From the NCBI GenBank assembly GCA_900771195.1, contig CAAGMZ010000014.1, positions 1 through 64,000 of the forward strand: DNA of 64,000 nt, in the 5' to 3' direction. Below, piece by piece: positions 16,189 to 26,296 of the stretch. The DNA comes from Lachnospiraceae bacterium. Its GTDB lineage: Bacteria; Bacillota; Clostridia; Lachnospirales; Lachnospiraceae. The notes beneath the pieces are model-generated. The model saw only the letters and a program-made list of their open reading frames with translations. It did no database searches and had not been told where the DNA came from. A program made the translations under genes and the position numbers. The first letter of the stretch is position 1. The number at the start of each line of letters is the position of its first letter.

Positions 16189-17382
16189 ATGAATATTCTG
16201 GTAATTAACTGTGGAAGTTCATCGTTAAAGTTTCAGCTTATAGATTCGGATACGGAAAATGTGATTGCTAAGGGAATATGCGAAAGAATAGGCATAGACG
16301 GAAGACTGGCATATCAGCCGCATGACGGGGAAAAAGAAATTTCCGATAAGGCAATGCCTACTCACACGGAGGCGATACAGTTCGTTCTTGAAGCGCTGAT
16401 GAATGATAAGACCGGAGTTATCAGCTCACTTGATGAGATAGGAGCCGTGGGACACAGGGTTGTTCACGGAGGCGAGCATTTCACGAAGTCAGTTGTGATA
16501 GATAATGAGGTTAAGAAGGCTATTGAAGCCTGCAATGACCTTGCGCCTTTACATAATCCCGCCAATCTTATCGGAATAAATGCATGTCAGAAGCTTATGC
16601 CGGGAGTTCCGATGGTAGCTGTGTTTGATACGGCATTTCATCAGACAATGCCGTCCAAGGCTTATATGTACGGACTTCCTTATGAATATTATGAGAAGTA
16701 TAAGATGAGACGTTACGGCTTCCACGGAACAAGTCACAGTTATGTATCAAAGCGTGCTGCCGAGATACTCGGAAAGCCATATGATTCACTTAAGACGATT
16801 GTGTGCCATCTTGGAAACGGTGCTTCCGTTTCAGCCGTAAAGAACGGAAAGTGCCTGGATACATCAATGGGACTCACGCCTCTTCAGGGACTTATAATGG
16901 GGACAAGATGCGGTGATATTGATCCGTCGATTGTTGAGTTCATTGCCAATAAAGAGAATACCGATGTTGCAGGTGTTATGAAAATACTCAATAAAGAGTC
17001 CGGAGTTTACGGACTTTCCCGGGGACTTTCCAGCGATTTCAGGGATCTTCGTCAGGCAGCCTCGGAAGGCAATGAGTATGCTGCTCTTGCAATTGAGACA
17101 TTCTGTTACAGTGTTATTAAATACATTGGCGCTTATGCGGCGGCAATGAACGGCGTAGATGACATTGTATTTACTGCAGGTGTCGGGGAGAATACCGCAT
17201 CTGTTCGTGCCAATATTTGCGAGAGCCTTGGATATCTGGGAATAAAGCTTGATGAGGAAGCCAACAGTAAGCGTGGAGAGGAGATAATTATCTCGACGCC
17301 GGAATCACCGGTGAAGGTTCTTGTCATCCCCACCAATGAAGAACTTGCTATTGCAAGGGAGACACTGGAACTTGTCAGATAA
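16189..17382 (+). CDS. ackA: Acetate kinase
   Basis: Transfers the phosphoryl group of acetyl phosphate to ADP, giving acetate and ATP. The ATG at 16189 is chosen over an upstream TTG because GGAGGG sits 5 nt before it and the product then starts [17 protein letters not shown], the family's N-terminus. The 397-residue protein has the acetate-kinase signatures [20 protein letters not shown] and [10 protein letters not shown], and the ASKHA-type phosphate-binding motif near the C-terminus (VFTAGVGEN). It is 18 nt downstream of pta. Confidence 0.97.
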   Translation: MNILVINCGSSSLKFQLIDSDTENVIAKGICERIGIDGRLAYQPHDGEKEISDKAMPTHTEAIQFVLEALMNDKTGVISSLDEIGAVGHRVVHGGEHFTKSVVIDNEVKKAIEACNDLAPLHNPANLIGINACQKLMPGVPMVAVFDTAFHQTMPSKAYMYGLPYEYYEKYKMRRYGFHGTSHSYVSKRAAEILGKPYDSLKTIVCHLGNGASVSAVKNGKCLDTSMGLTPLQGLIMGTRCGDIDPSIVEFIANKENTDVAGVMKILNKESGVYGLSRGLSSDFRDLRQAASEGNEYAALAIETFCYSVIKYIGAYAAAMNGVDDIVFTAGVGENTASVRANICESLGYLGIKLDEEANSKRGEEIIISTPESPVKVLVIPTNEELAIARETLELVR

Positions 17383-17398
17383 CTTTTTTAAAAAGTGT

Positions 17399-17427
17399 TT
17401 GACAAAACAATACCGCGTTAGTATAAT
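17399..17427 (+). promoter_or_regulatory. Consensus sigma-A promoter for yceD-rpmF
   Basis: TTGACA at 17399-17404 and TATAAT at 17422-17427 with 17-bp spacing: a full-consensus vegetative promoter, 18 bp before the ATG of the DUF177 gene. Confidence 0.88.
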
Positions 17428-17444
17428 GATACAGGTGTGCGTTT

Positions 17445-17984
17445 ATGACTATTGATTTATCCAGTATTTTTGCGGACAATTTCAGATTTGACCGTCATTC
17501 GGCCGATGAGGATAATGACGGAGCCACCAGAGAGTATACAGTCTGTCTTGATATGAGTACTTTTGACTCAGGAATGGGTGAGTACAGAGTATTACAAAAA
17601 GAGCCATTTAAACTCTGTGTAACCAGGACAGGTAATACAAGTGCCAATATATCAGCGGATACCGGTATTGAACTGGAGATACCGTGCGACAGATGTCTTA
17701 AGCCGGTGCCGGTAAGAGTTCAGCTTTCGCCTGATATTGAGGTGGATTTTGCGGATAAGGAATCAGTAACTTTTGCTGATGGGTATGTGGTTGATGTAGA
17801 CATGCTCCTTTATCCTGAAATCATCATGAATCTTCCTATGAAGACTCTTTGCAGGGAAGACTGCAAGGGTATATGCAGGAAGTGCGGCATTAATCTCAAT
17901 GAAGGATCCTGTGATTGTGATACATTTGTACCGGATCCGAGAATGTCGGTTATAAGCGATATTTTCAAACAATTCAATCAATAA
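17445..17984 (+). CDS. yceD: DUF177/YceD family protein
   Basis: The 179-residue product belongs to the YceD/DUF177 family almost always found before rpmF and linked in other bacteria to 23S rRNA levels. A first half of beta character is followed by a cysteine pair (CDRC) at about residue 84 and the family's VEVDFADKE-type segment. A second Cys-rich cluster sits at the C-terminus (CREDCKGICRKCGINLN and a CDC), probably a zinc site. It is preceded by a consensus promoter and followed 56 nt later by rpmF. Confidence 0.9.
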   Translation: MTIDLSSIFADNFRFDRHSADEDNDGATREYTVCLDMSTFDSGMGEYRVLQKEPFKLCVTRTGNTSANISADTGIELEIPCDRCLKPVPVRVQLSPDIEVDFADKESVTFADGYVVDVDMLLYPEIIMNLPMKTLCREDCKGICRKCGINLNEGSCDCDTFVPDPRMSVISDIFKQFNQ

Positions 17985-18040
17985 GATTCAGAAAGTATTT
18001 CCGGCGTTTATGCTTTGGAAAATATAAGGAGGTGTAAACC

Positions 18041-18220
18041 ATGTCAATTTGTCCTAAGAACAAATCTTCAAGATCTCACAGAGATAAGAGAAGAGCTAAT
18101 TGGAAGATGAGCGTACCGAATCTGGTAAAGTGCAGCAAGTGCGGAGCTCTTATGATGTCTCACAGAGTCTGCAAGTCATGCGGCTCATACAATAAGAGGG
18201 AAATCCTTTCACAGGACTAA
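18041..18220 (+). CDS. rpmF: 50S ribosomal protein L32
   Basis: A 59-residue ribosomal protein. It begins MSICPKNKSSRSHRDKRRAN, a basic tail typical of L32 in Lachnospiraceae, and has a zinc ribbon with the cysteine pairs CSKC and CKSC spaced 12 residues apart. AAGGAGGTG precedes the ATG. It follows yceD as in most bacteria, and a long hairpin terminator follows. Confidence 0.97.
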   Translation: MSICPKNKSSRSHRDKRRANWKMSVPNLVKCSKCGALMMSHRVCKSCGSYNKREILSQD

Positions 18221-18250
18221 TCCCCTCAAAAAGGCTGTTTTCATAGCCTT

Positions 18251-18300
18251 TAATAATGGCTCATGCCGCATACACGTGGCGTGAGCCATTATTATTTGTT
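18251..18300 (+). terminator. Long-stem terminator after rpmF
   Basis: AATAATGGCTCATGCC (18252-18267) pairs with 18278-18293 with one T-G wobble, plus an outer T-A pair, giving about 17 bp around a 10-nt loop. The tail is ATTTGTT, so the T-run is modest, but the stem is very strong. Confidence 0.72.
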
Positions 18301-18409
18301 ATGGCGATGAGGAAAACGGATACTGTGCCTGCACAAGCGGACATTTGACGACGGCTGTTCAGAGCGGAATTCTCATAATGTATCTCGTCTCTGTTTATGA
18401 AAAAAACAG

Positions 18410-18438
18410 TTGCTATTTCATTTGATTTCTAGTATATT
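18410..18438 (+). promoter_or_regulatory. Promoter for plsX-acpP
   Basis: TTGCTA at 18410-18415 and TATATT at 18433-18438, 17-bp spacing, with plsX starting at 18470. Between the rpmF terminator and this promoter (18301-18409) I see nothing else. No clear FapR-type operator is visible. Confidence 0.6.
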
Positions 18439-18469
18439 ATCCCTAGACATCTGTTGAAGGAGGTCTTTT

Positions 18470-19477
18470 ATGAGCAGACCGATTATTGTGGCGCTTGATG
18501 CCATGGGCGGGGACAATGCTCCGGTAGAGATTGTAAAGGGCGCCGTACAGGCAGTGCAGAAGACTGATAAAGTCATTGTTAAGCTTGTCGGACCTGAAGA
18601 GACTGTCAATGCCGAGCTTGCAAAGTATGAATACGATAAGGACAGGATAAACGTTGTGAATGCAACGGAGATTATTGAGATGGCTGAGTCACCTACGGTG
18701 GCTATCCGTCGCAAGAAGGATTCATCTCTTGTTGTTGCCCTGAATCTTGTTAAAAAGGGCGAGGCTGATGCGTTTGTTTCAGCGGGAAGCACGGGAGCCG
18801 TACTCGTAGGAGGGCAGGCTATAGTAGGAAGGATTAAGGGAATTGACAGACCGCCGCTTGCTCCGGCCATTCCTACAGCTAACGGACCGGCACTGCTGGT
18901 AGACTGTGGTGCTAATGTTGATGCAAGACCGGACCACCTTGTTAAATTTGCCAGAATGGGCTCCATATATATGGAGAATGTTATGGGCATTCACAATCCG
19001 AGAGTGGGAATCGTCAATGTAGGTGCCGAAGAAGAAAAGGGCAATGCGCTTGTTAAAGAAACCTTCCCTCTTCTTAAAGAATGCAAAGATATTAATTTTA
19101 TCGGAAGTATAGAAGCAAGGGATATCCCGTCGGGAGGCGCTGACGTAATAGTATGTGATGCTTTTGTCGGCAACTGCATTTTGAAGATGTTCGAGGGAGT
19201 CGGACAGACGCTTATATCAGAGATGAAGCAGACAATGCTCACAACATTTCGCGGCAAGATAGGAGCATTGCTTGTCAAGCCGTCACTTAAGCAGGTACTT
19301 AAGAAGTATGATGCATCTGAGTATGGCGGAGCACCGATGATAGGTCTCAACGGACTTGTTGTAAAGTCTCACGGTTCATCCGATGCAAAGGAAATCAAAA
19401 ATTCTATTTTGCAGTGTATTTCCTTTGTCGAAGCCGATATACCGGCTAAGATTAAAGAGTCAATTATCAATGAGTAG
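18470..19477 (+). CDS. plsX: Phosphate acyltransferase PlsX
   Basis: Converts acyl-ACP and phosphate to acyl-phosphate, the donor for PlsY in phosphatidic-acid synthesis. The 335-residue protein starts with IIVALDAMGGDNAP, the family hallmark, and has SAGSTGAVLVGG, LVDCGANVDARPDHL and IVCDAFVGNCILK. AAGGAGG precedes the ATG. The pairing with acpP and, further on, rnc and smc follows the standard Firmicutes rpmF-plsX-(fab)-acpP-rnc-smc-ftsY order; the fab genes are missing from it here. Confidence 0.96.
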   Translation: MSRPIIVALDAMGGDNAPVEIVKGAVQAVQKTDKVIVKLVGPEETVNAELAKYEYDKDRINVVNATEIIEMAESPTVAIRRKKDSSLVVALNLVKKGEADAFVSAGSTGAVLVGGQAIVGRIKGIDRPPLAPAIPTANGPALLVDCGANVDARPDHLVKFARMGSIYMENVMGIHNPRVGIVNVGAEEEKGNALVKETFPLLKECKDINFIGSIEARDIPSGGADVIVCDAFVGNCILKMFEGVGQTLISEMKQTMLTTFRGKIGALLVKPSLKQVLKKYDASEYGGAPMIGLNGLVVKSHGSSDAKEIKNSILQCISFVEADIPAKIKESIINE

Positions 19478-19530
19478 TTTTAATAGAATTATATCCGCTG
19501 CTGTTGGCAGGGAGAAAGGAAAGGTTAGAT

Positions 19531-19767
19531 ATGGAATTTGAAAAGCTTCAGGAGATTATTGCGGAGGTGCTCAACATTGATCCCAGTGAAATCACATTGG
19601 ACACTAAGTTTGTGGATGATTTAGGAGCAGATTCCCTTGATGTATTCCAGATTATCATGGGAATTGAGGATCAGTTTGATATAGAAATTCCCAATGAGGC
19701 TGCGGAGTCAATCGTTACTGTATCTGATGCAGTTGACCAGATCAAAGAAGCACTTAGCGGTAAATAA
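19531..19767 (+). CDS. acpP: Acyl carrier protein
   Basis: Carries growing acyl chains on a 4'-phosphopantetheine arm. The 78-residue acidic protein has the GADSLD motif, with the attachment serine at residue 35, and the standard four-helix layout. The ATG at 19531 is chosen over an in-frame TTG at 19504 because homologues begin here and GAAAGGAAAGG lies upstream. It is 53 nt after plsX, and a strong terminator follows 31 nt after the stop. Confidence 0.97.
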   Translation: MEFEKLQEIIAEVLNIDPSEITLDTKFVDDLGADSLDVFQIIMGIEDQFDIEIPNEAAESIVTVSDAVDQIKEALSGK

Positions 19768-19798
19768 TAGTGCGGTTTTATTACAGAAATCAGCTAAG

Positions 19799-19820
19799 AA
19801 GCCCGGCAACGGGCTTTTTA
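19799..19820 (+). terminator. Intrinsic terminator after acpP
   Basis: AAGCCCG (19799-19805) pairs with CGGGCTT (19810-19816) over a GCAA tetraloop, followed by a T-run to 19819. The start of rnc is 47 nt downstream with no clear promoter between, so some read-through is likely. Confidence 0.88.
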
Positions 19821-19866
19821 GTCTATGGAAGAGTTTTTGCTTTTGGCATATCACGAAAGGACCAAT

Positions 19867-20547
19867 ATGGCAGATTCTAAGCTTAAAGATTTTGAGCAGG
19901 TGATAGGGTATACATTCAAAAACATAAATCTGCTCAGACTTGCTCTTACTCACAGTTCTTATGGCAACGAGGCGTATCACAACAAGTTTCATAACAATGA
20001 AAGGCTTGAGTTTCTCGGTGATGCAGTCCTTGAGATAACCGTAAGTGACTATATTTTTGAAAAATACGACAATCAGCCGGAGGGTGAACTTACCAAGCTG
20101 AGGGCGAGTATCGTGTGTGAACCGACGCTCGCATTGTGTGCCAGAGATATTAATCTCGGAAGTATGCTTTATCTCGGAAAAGGTGAGGAGATGACCGGCG
20201 GCAGATTCAGGGACTCCATAACAAGTGACGCATTTGAGGCAGTTATCGGCGCCATTTATAAAGATGGAGGCATTGAATGTGCCCGAGCATTTGTCAGGGA
20301 GCATGTTCTGAATGACATTGATCAGAAAAAGCTGTTTGTGGACAGCAAGTCTATTCTGCAGGAAAAAATACAGGAGTTTTCCCCGGACGGACCTGAGTAT
20401 GTTCTTATCAGTGAGACGGGGCCGGACCACTGTAAGGAATTTCGTGTAAAGGTATGTGCGGAAGGAAAAGAGCTGGCCCGGGGTGTGGGAAAGACCAAGA
20501 AAGCCGCTGAACAGCAGGCGGCATACAATGCCATTTTGAAAATGTAG
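19867..20547 (+). CDS. rnc: Ribonuclease III
   Basis: Double-strand-specific endoribonuclease that processes rRNA precursors and structured mRNAs. The ATG at 19867 is preferred over one at 19825 because GAAAGG lies 6 nt upstream and the earlier codons overlap the end of the terminator region. The 226-residue protein has the catalytic signature NERLEFLGDAVLEI, a second acidic site (TSDAFEAVIGAIYKDGG), and a C-terminal double-stranded-RNA-binding domain ending in KKAAEQQAAYNAI. It precedes smc by 13 nt, as in Bacillus. Confidence 0.96.
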   Translation: MADSKLKDFEQVIGYTFKNINLLRLALTHSSYGNEAYHNKFHNNERLEFLGDAVLEITVSDYIFEKYDNQPEGELTKLRASIVCEPTLALCARDINLGSMLYLGKGEEMTGGRFRDSITSDAFEAVIGAIYKDGGIECARAFVREHVLNDIDQKKLFVDSKSILQEKIQEFSPDGPEYVLISETGPDHCKEFRVKVCAEGKELARGVGKTKKAAEQQAAYNAILKM

Positions 20548-20560
20548 GTGCGAGGACTTT

Positions 20561-23500
20561 ATGTATTTAAAAAAGATTGAGGTGCAGGGTTTCAAATCCT
20601 TCGCCAACCGGCTTGTTTTTGAATTTGACAACGGAATTACGGGAATAGTGGGCCCCAACGGAAGCGGCAAAAGTAATATTGCAGACGCAGTCCGCTGGGT
20701 TCTTGGTGAACAGAGTGCAAAGCAGTTACGTGGCGCAAAGATGGAGGACATTATTTTTGCGGGAACAGAGACAAGAAAGCCGGTAAGCTTTGCCGGCGTT
20801 TCACTTACGATAGATAATTCCGACCATAACCTTGACATAGATTATGATGAAGTGACCGTGACCAGAAGGGTGTTCCGCTCAGGCGAGAGTGAGTATCTGA
20901 TTAACGGCAATAACTGCAGGCTCAAGGATATCAATGAGCTTTTTTATGATACAGGTATAGGTAAAGAGGGCTATTCCATTATCGGTCAGGGCCAGGTAGA
21001 CAAAATACTCAGCGGAAAGCCGGAGGAACGCCGTGAGATATTTGATGAGGCGGCAGGAATAGTCAAGTACAAGAAACGTAAGGCTGCAGCACAGAAAAGC
21101 CTTGAAAATGAAACCAATAATCTTGTGCGCATAAGCGATATTCTCGCAGAGCTTGAAAAGCAGGTGGGCCCCCTTGAAATACAGTCTGAAAAAGCAAGGA
21201 AATACCTTAAGCTCAAAGAAAGCCTTAAGACCTATGACATCAATCTTTTTCTTGTGCAGGCTGAGTCACTGACGCAGAGCATCAATGAGATGACGGAAAA
21301 GCTTGATGTGGTAAATTCGGATATAGAAGCCGCAACTGAGGAACTTGACAGAATAAAGGCTGTTTACGATGAGAAGGACAGTGAGATTCAGAGCACTTCA
21401 GCCAGAATAGAAGAGCTTAACGCTCTTTTGAGCAGCACGGAAATTGAAAAAAGCAGACTTTTAAACCGCATTGAGATTCTTAAAGAGCAGATAAAATCAG
21501 TAAGTGCAAGTGATGAACATCTTGCGGAGAGAATCAGGTCCATAAATGACCAGATAGAAGAACGCAATGAGGAAAAGAGCAGATTACTCAAGGAAAAATT
21601 CAGGATAAGCGACAGCATTGATGAAATTCATGCAAGGCAGAACGAGGCTGACGGAAAAGTCAGTGAACTAAATAATGAGATTGCTTCGGTAACCGCAGAT
21701 ATGGAAAACGGCAGAAATGCCATAATGGAAAACCTGAACCAGAAGGGCACCATCAAGACTAATATCCAGCGTTATGAAACCATGCTTGAACAGATAGGAA
21801 TACGGAAAGCCGAGATAAACAGCCGTCTTATCAATTTCAAGACAGATGAAGACCAGTTTGACAATGCACTGAACGACTGCAAAAAAAAGCTTGATGCAAT
21901 AACCGCAGAAGTGAACAGACTTACATCCGATAACGAGAAGCTTTCTGCTGAACGTGAAGAGATTAAAAATGAACGGACATTGGCTGAAGCCAGACTCAAC
22001 TCCGCCAAGGAGCAGAGCATGCGCATACAGTCAAGACTTGAAACTCTCAAAAATATAGCTGAACGTTATGACGGCTACGGAAACAGCATCAGAAAAGTAA
22101 TGGAATGCAGGGACAAAAATCCCGGAATAATTGGTGTTGTTGCCGACATTATTAAGACTGAGTCAAAGTACGAGGTGGCTATTGAGACAGCGCTTGGAGG
22201 AACTATCCAGAATATTGTGACGGATACTGAGGAGACTGCCAAAAAGATGATTCAGTACCTTAAGCAGAATAAGTTCGGACGCGCAACCTTTTTGCCGTTG
22301 TCGGCTGTTTCGGGAAGAAAGAACAACAGAGAGGACATGGACCGCGAACCGGGATTTATAGGTTATGCGTCGGACCTTGTTGACACAGAGCCGCAGTATA
22401 AGGAACTCACGGCATATCTGTTGGGAAGATGTGTTGTAGCAGATACTATTGACAATGCACTTAAGATTAACAGAAAATATAACCATTCCCTTAAGATAGT
22501 TACTCTTGAGGGAGAGCTTCTCAATCCCGGAGGTTCAATGACAGGTGGTGCTTTCAAAAACTCCAGCAATCTTTTGGGAAGAAGAAGGGAAATAGAAGAA
22601 CTGGAAGAGCTTCTTGCGAAATCCGAGAAGTCTGTGGAAAAGCTTTCCGGGGATATAGGACGTGCATCGGAGCAGATGAAGTCCATGGCAGCGCAGATTG
22701 CCGACAATAATGAGACACTGCAGGCAAAGCTCCTCGAACAGAACAATGCAAGCCATGAGTACAGTCAGGCTCAGGCAAAACAGAATGAAATCAAGTCAAT
22801 GTATGCTGATAACCGAAAGGAAATTGATGATATCGAAGCTCAGGTAAAGGATATCAACGAAAACCTTACATCACTCCGCAGCGAGCTTGGGCAGATAGAA
22901 GAGTTCAATGAGCATACATCAAAGGAAGGTGAGGAGCTTTCCGTAAAGCTTGAAGCACTTAAGGCTGAACTTGCTGACAGGACAAAGATTGCCCAGAATG
23001 TCCATATTGAGTATTCCGAAGTTTCACAGAAGGCTGATTTTACGGAAGAGAGCGTAAAACGTGTGCTTTGTGAGATTGAGAGGCTCAGAGGAGAAATAGA
23101 AGACCTTCAGGACAACAAGGTTGACTCAGCCAATGAAATAGAGATTAGAAACAAAGAAATCGAAGAGATTACGAAAACAGTTGCCGGTTCGGATGAATCC
23201 GTAAAATCATACACCGAAGAAATAACGGAACTCAGGGAAAAGAAAGAAAAACTCAGCGAGTCAATTAAGAGCTTTTTCGAATCACGCGAAGAATGTCAGA
23301 ACAGGCTTGTGGAACTTGAGAAGGAACAGTTCAGGCTCTCACAGTCAAAGGAGAAGTACGAGACAGCCAAGGACAGCAACATCGATTACATGTGGAATGA
23401 GTATGAGCTCACGTTCAATCAGGCTTTGGAGCTTCGCAATGATAGCCTCACCGATGAAGCTGAAATGAAAAAAATGGTCACCTCACTTAAGAGTGATATA

Positions 23501-24136
23501 AGAAAGCTTGGAGATGTAAATGTAAATGCCATCGAAGAATATAAAGAGGTGGCAGAGCGGTACAGTTTCCTGAAAGGCCAGCATGATGACCTGACGGAGG
23601 CAAGAGAAAAGCTGATTTCCGTAATTGACGAGCTTGACACGGGAATGCGTACGCAGTTTGAGGAAAAATTCGGAGAGATAAAAACTGAGTTTGACAAAGT
23701 GTTCAAGCAGCTTTTCGGAGGCGGAAAGGGAACAATAGAGCTTGACCCTGACGCGGACATTCTTGAAGCTGATATTACGATTATCTCACAGCCGCCGGGA
23801 AAGAAGCTTCAGAATATGATGCAGCTTTCCGGAGGTGAGAAGGCGCTTACGGCGATTTGCCTTCTTTTTGCCATACAGAACCTTAAGCCGTCGCCGTTCT
23901 GTCTGCTGGATGAGATTGAGGCAGCTTTGGATGACTCAAATGTTGACAGATTTGCCAGATATCTGCATAATCTTACTAAGAATACACAGTTTATTGTGAT
24001 AACCCACAGACGCGGAACGATGGCTGCCGCAGACCGGCTGTACGGAATCACCATGCAGGAAAAGGGTGTTTCAACGCTTGTGTCGGTTGACCTTGCAAGC
24101 AGTCAGATAGATAATCAGAAAGAGCAGAGGAAATAG
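20561..24136 (+). CDS. smc: Chromosome partition protein SMC
   Basis: Condensin ATPase that compacts and segregates the chromosome with ScpA and ScpB. The 1191-residue protein has Walker A GPNGSGKS at residues 31-38 and the FKSFANR N-terminal signature. Two long coiled coils (about 165-490 and 670-1010) flank a hinge near 510-660, and the head is completed by the ABC signature LSGGEKALTAICLLFAIQ and Walker B FCLLDEIEAALDD. It is full length. The rnc-smc-ftsY order is conserved, and ftsY starts 3 nt after the stop. Confidence 0.97.
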   Translation: MYLKKIEVQGFKSFANRLVFEFDNGITGIVGPNGSGKSNIADAVRWVLGEQSAKQLRGAKMEDIIFAGTETRKPVSFAGVSLTIDNSDHNLDIDYDEVTVTRRVFRSGESEYLINGNNCRLKDINELFYDTGIGKEGYSIIGQGQVDKILSGKPEERREIFDEAAGIVKYKKRKAAAQKSLENETNNLVRISDILAELEKQVGPLEIQSEKARKYLKLKESLKTYDINLFLVQAESLTQSINEMTEKLDVVNSDIEAATEELDRIKAVYDEKDSEIQSTSARIEELNALLSSTEIEKSRLLNRIEILKEQIKSVSASDEHLAERIRSINDQIEERNEEKSRLLKEKFRISDSIDEIHARQNEADGKVSELNNEIASVTADMENGRNAIMENLNQKGTIKTNIQRYETMLEQIGIRKAEINSRLINFKTDEDQFDNALNDCKKKLDAITAEVNRLTSDNEKLSAEREEIKNERTLAEARLNSAKEQSMRIQSRLETLKNIAERYDGYGNSIRKVMECRDKNPGIIGVVADIIKTESKYEVAIETALGGTIQNIVTDTEETAKKMIQYLKQNKFGRATFLPLSAVSGRKNNREDMDREPGFIGYASDLVDTEPQYKELTAYLLGRCVVADTIDNALKINRKYNHSLKIVTLEGELLNPGGSMTGGAFKNSSNLLGRRREIEELEELLAKSEKSVEKLSGDIGRASEQMKSMAAQIADNNETLQAKLLEQNNASHEYSQAQAKQNEIKSMYADNRKEIDDIEAQVKDINENLTSLRSELGQIEEFNEHTSKEGEELSVKLEALKAELADRTKIAQNVHIEYSEVSQKADFTEESVKRVLCEIERLRGEIEDLQDNKVDSANEIEIRNKEIEEITKTVAGSDESVKSYTEEITELREKKEKLSESIKSFFESREECQNRLVELEKEQFRLSQSKEKYETAKDSNIDYMWNEYELTFNQALELRNDSLTDEAEMKKMVTSLKSDIRKLGDVNVNAIEEYKEVAERYSFLKGQHDDLTEAREKLISVIDELDTGMRTQFEEKFGEIKTEFDKVFKQLFGGGKGTIELDPDADILEADITIISQPPGKKLQNMMQLSGGEKALTAICLLFAIQNLKPSPFCLLDEIEAALDDSNVDRFARYLHNLTKNTQFIVITHRRGTMAAADRLYGITMQEKGVSTLVSVDLASSQIDNQKEQRK

Positions 24137-24138
24137 GA

Positions 24139-25086
24139 ATGGGATTTTTTAAAAAGCTTGTGGCAGGACTTGCCAAGACCCGTGATAATGTGGTTTCCGG
24201 TCTTAATTCGATTTTTCACGGCTTCAGCAAAATAGATGACGACTTTTATGATGAGCTTGAAGAGACACTTATCATGGGTGACATCGGAGTTGAAACTACC
24301 GAGAAGATAATCGATGATCTTAAGGCTAAGGTAAAAGAACTGAAGATTAAGGAACCTGAGCAGTGCCGGGAACTGCTTGTGGACTCCATTAAGGAGCAGA
24401 TGAATCTCGGGGAAAATGCCTATGAGTTTGAGAACCGCAAATCGGTAATTCTTGTTATCGGCGTAAACGGCGTGGGGAAGACCACCTCAATAGGGAAAAT
24501 TGCTGCAGGACTTAAGGCACAGGGCAGGAAGGTGATTCTTGCTGCTGCAGATACATTCAGGGCAGCCGCCATTGAACAGCTCACGGAGTGGGCTGACAGG
24601 GCAGGTGTTGATATAATTGCACAGAACGAAGGCTCTGACCCGGGTGCGGTTATTTTTGATGCGATTCAGGCAGCCAAATCCCGTAATGCCGATGTGCTTA
24701 TATGCGATACGGCAGGGCGGCTTCACAATAAAAAGAATCTCATGGATGAGCTGAAAAAGATAGACAAGATTATTACAAGGGAGTATCCTGAAGCTTACAG
24801 GGAAAATCTTATCGTCCTTGACGGAACGACCGGGCAGAATGCTCTTTCACAGCTCAGGGAATTTAAGGAAGCAGCGGATATCTCAGGAATAATACTTACC
24901 AAGATGGATGGCACTGCCAAGGGCGGAATAGCCGTTGCAATTCAGGCGGAGTACGGGGTGCCCGTTAAATATATCGGTGTGGGCGAACATATTGATGATT
25001 TACAGAAGTTTGATTCTGACAGGTTTGTGAGTGCACTTTTTGAAATAAAAGGAGAAGTTGAAGATGACGAAAGAACTGACGCTTGA
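24139..25086 (+). CDS. ftsY: Signal recognition particle receptor FtsY
   Basis: Membrane-associated GTPase that receives SRP-bound ribosomes. The 315-residue protein has an N domain (residues about 5-85), the P-loop [35 protein letters not shown] and [11 protein letters not shown]-motifs. The acidic N-terminal A domain found in E. coli is absent, as in many Firmicutes. GAGGAAATAGGA lies ahead of the ATG within the end of smc. Its last 23 nt overlap the next gene, ilvA, in another frame. Confidence 0.97.
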   Translation: MGFFKKLVAGLAKTRDNVVSGLNSIFHGFSKIDDDFYDELEETLIMGDIGVETTEKIIDDLKAKVKELKIKEPEQCRELLVDSIKEQMNLGENAYEFENRKSVILVIGVNGVGKTTSIGKIAAGLKAQGRKVILAAADTFRAAAIEQLTEWADRAGVDIIAQNEGSDPGAVIFDAIQAAKSRNADVLICDTAGRLHNKKNLMDELKKIDKIITREYPEAYRENLIVLDGTTGQNALSQLREFKEAADISGIILTKMDGTAKGGIAVAIQAEYGVPVKYIGVGEHIDDLQKFDSDRFVSALFEIKGEVEDDERTDA

Positions 25087-26284
25087 AAAATTTGAAGAAG
25101 CATCTGAGCGTGTCAAAGAGGTGACCAGTGACACAAGGCTTGTGTACAGCGAGTATTACAGCAACCAGACAGGTAATAAGGTTTATCTTAAGCCGGAAAA
25201 TATGCAGTACACAGGAGCTTACAAGGTACGCGGCGCATATTATAAGATAAGCACGCTTTCACCTGAAGAAAGAAGTAAGGGTCTTATAACTGCATCTGCC
25301 GGTAATCATGCGCAGGGCGTAGCCTATGCGGCCAAAATATACGGCGTAAAGGCTACGATAGTAATGCCTACTTCAACACCTATTATTAAAATAAACCGTA
25401 CAAAGAGCTACGGAGCAGATGTGGTGCTTTACGGAGATGTTTATGATGAGTCCTGTGAGCATGCGATGAGACTTGCCGAGGAGAACGGATATACATTTAT
25501 ACATCCATTTGATGATCTGGATGTAGCAACAGGTCAGGGCACAATCGCAATGGAAATCATAAAAGAGCTTCCCACTGTTGATTATATTCTTGTACCCATT
25601 GGCGGCGGCGGTCTTGCCACGGGTGTGTCAACACTTGCCAAAATGCTCAATCCCAAAATAAAGGTTATCGGTGTTGAGCCTGCAGGAGCCAACTGCATGC
25701 AGGTATCTCTCCGCAATAAGAAAGTAACAACGCTTTCCGGCGTCAACACTATTGCCGACGGTACGGCAGTAAAGACTCCGGGAACCAAAATATTCCCTTA
25801 TATCCAGAAAAATATCGATGATATAATCACAATTGAGGACGATGAGCTTATAGTCGCATTCCTTGATATGGTTGAAAATCACAAGATGGTTGTTGAGAAC
25901 TCAGGTCTTCTCAGTGTTGCCGCTTTAAAGCATCTTGATGTGAAGAATAAAAAGATAGTATCAATCTTAAGCGGCGGTAATATGGATGTGATAACGATGG
26001 CAACGGTTGTGCGTCAGGGACTCATACAGCGAGGAAGAGTATTTTCTTTTTCCGTTCTGCTTCCCGACAAGCCGGGTGAACTTCTCAAGGTTGCCAAGGT
26101 CATTGCAGATACAAAGGGCAATGTAATAAAGCTTGACCATAACCAGTTTGTAAGCATCAACAGAAATTCTGCTGTTGAACTTAAAATCACACTTGAGGCA
26201 TTCGGCGAGGAGCATAAGGAAGAGATACTTGATGCTCTCAGAAATGCCGGCTACGAGCCTAAGCTTATTCAGACAAGTTTTTAG
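25064..26284 (+). CDS. ilvA: Threonine ammonia-lyase (threonine dehydratase)
   Basis: PLP enzyme that deaminates threonine to 2-oxobutyrate, feeding isoleucine or propionate formation. The ATG at 25064, inside ftsY, is chosen over a TTG at 25058 because GGAGAA is 7 nt upstream. The 406-residue protein has the PLP lysine in YTGAYKVRGA (K54), the phosphate-binding GGGGLATG loop, and a C-terminal ACT-like regulatory domain (VLLPDKPGELLKVAKVIADT). This single-ACT form is intermediate between the biosynthetic IlvA and the catabolic TdcB, so which role it plays is open. It overlaps ftsY by 23 nt. Confidence 0.92.
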   Translation: MTKELTLEKFEEASERVKEVTSDTRLVYSEYYSNQTGNKVYLKPENMQYTGAYKVRGAYYKISTLSPEERSKGLITASAGNHAQGVAYAAKIYGVKATIVMPTSTPIIKINRTKSYGADVVLYGDVYDESCEHAMRLAEENGYTFIHPFDDLDVATGQGTIAMEIIKELPTVDYILVPIGGGGLATGVSTLAKMLNPKIKVIGVEPAGANCMQVSLRNKKVTTLSGVNTIADGTAVKTPGTKIFPYIQKNIDDIITIEDDELIVAFLDMVENHKMVVENSGLLSVAALKHLDVKNKKIVSILSGGNMDVITMATVVRQGLIQRGRVFSFSVLLPDKPGELLKVAKVIADTKGNVIKLDHNQFVSINRNSAVELKITLEAFGEEHKEEILDALRNAGYEPKLIQTSF

Positions 26285-26296
26285 TCAGGAGGAGAA

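Noticed and set aside
25058..25063. TTG start for ilvA at 25058
   Set aside because: The ATG at 25064 has the better ribosome-site spacing.
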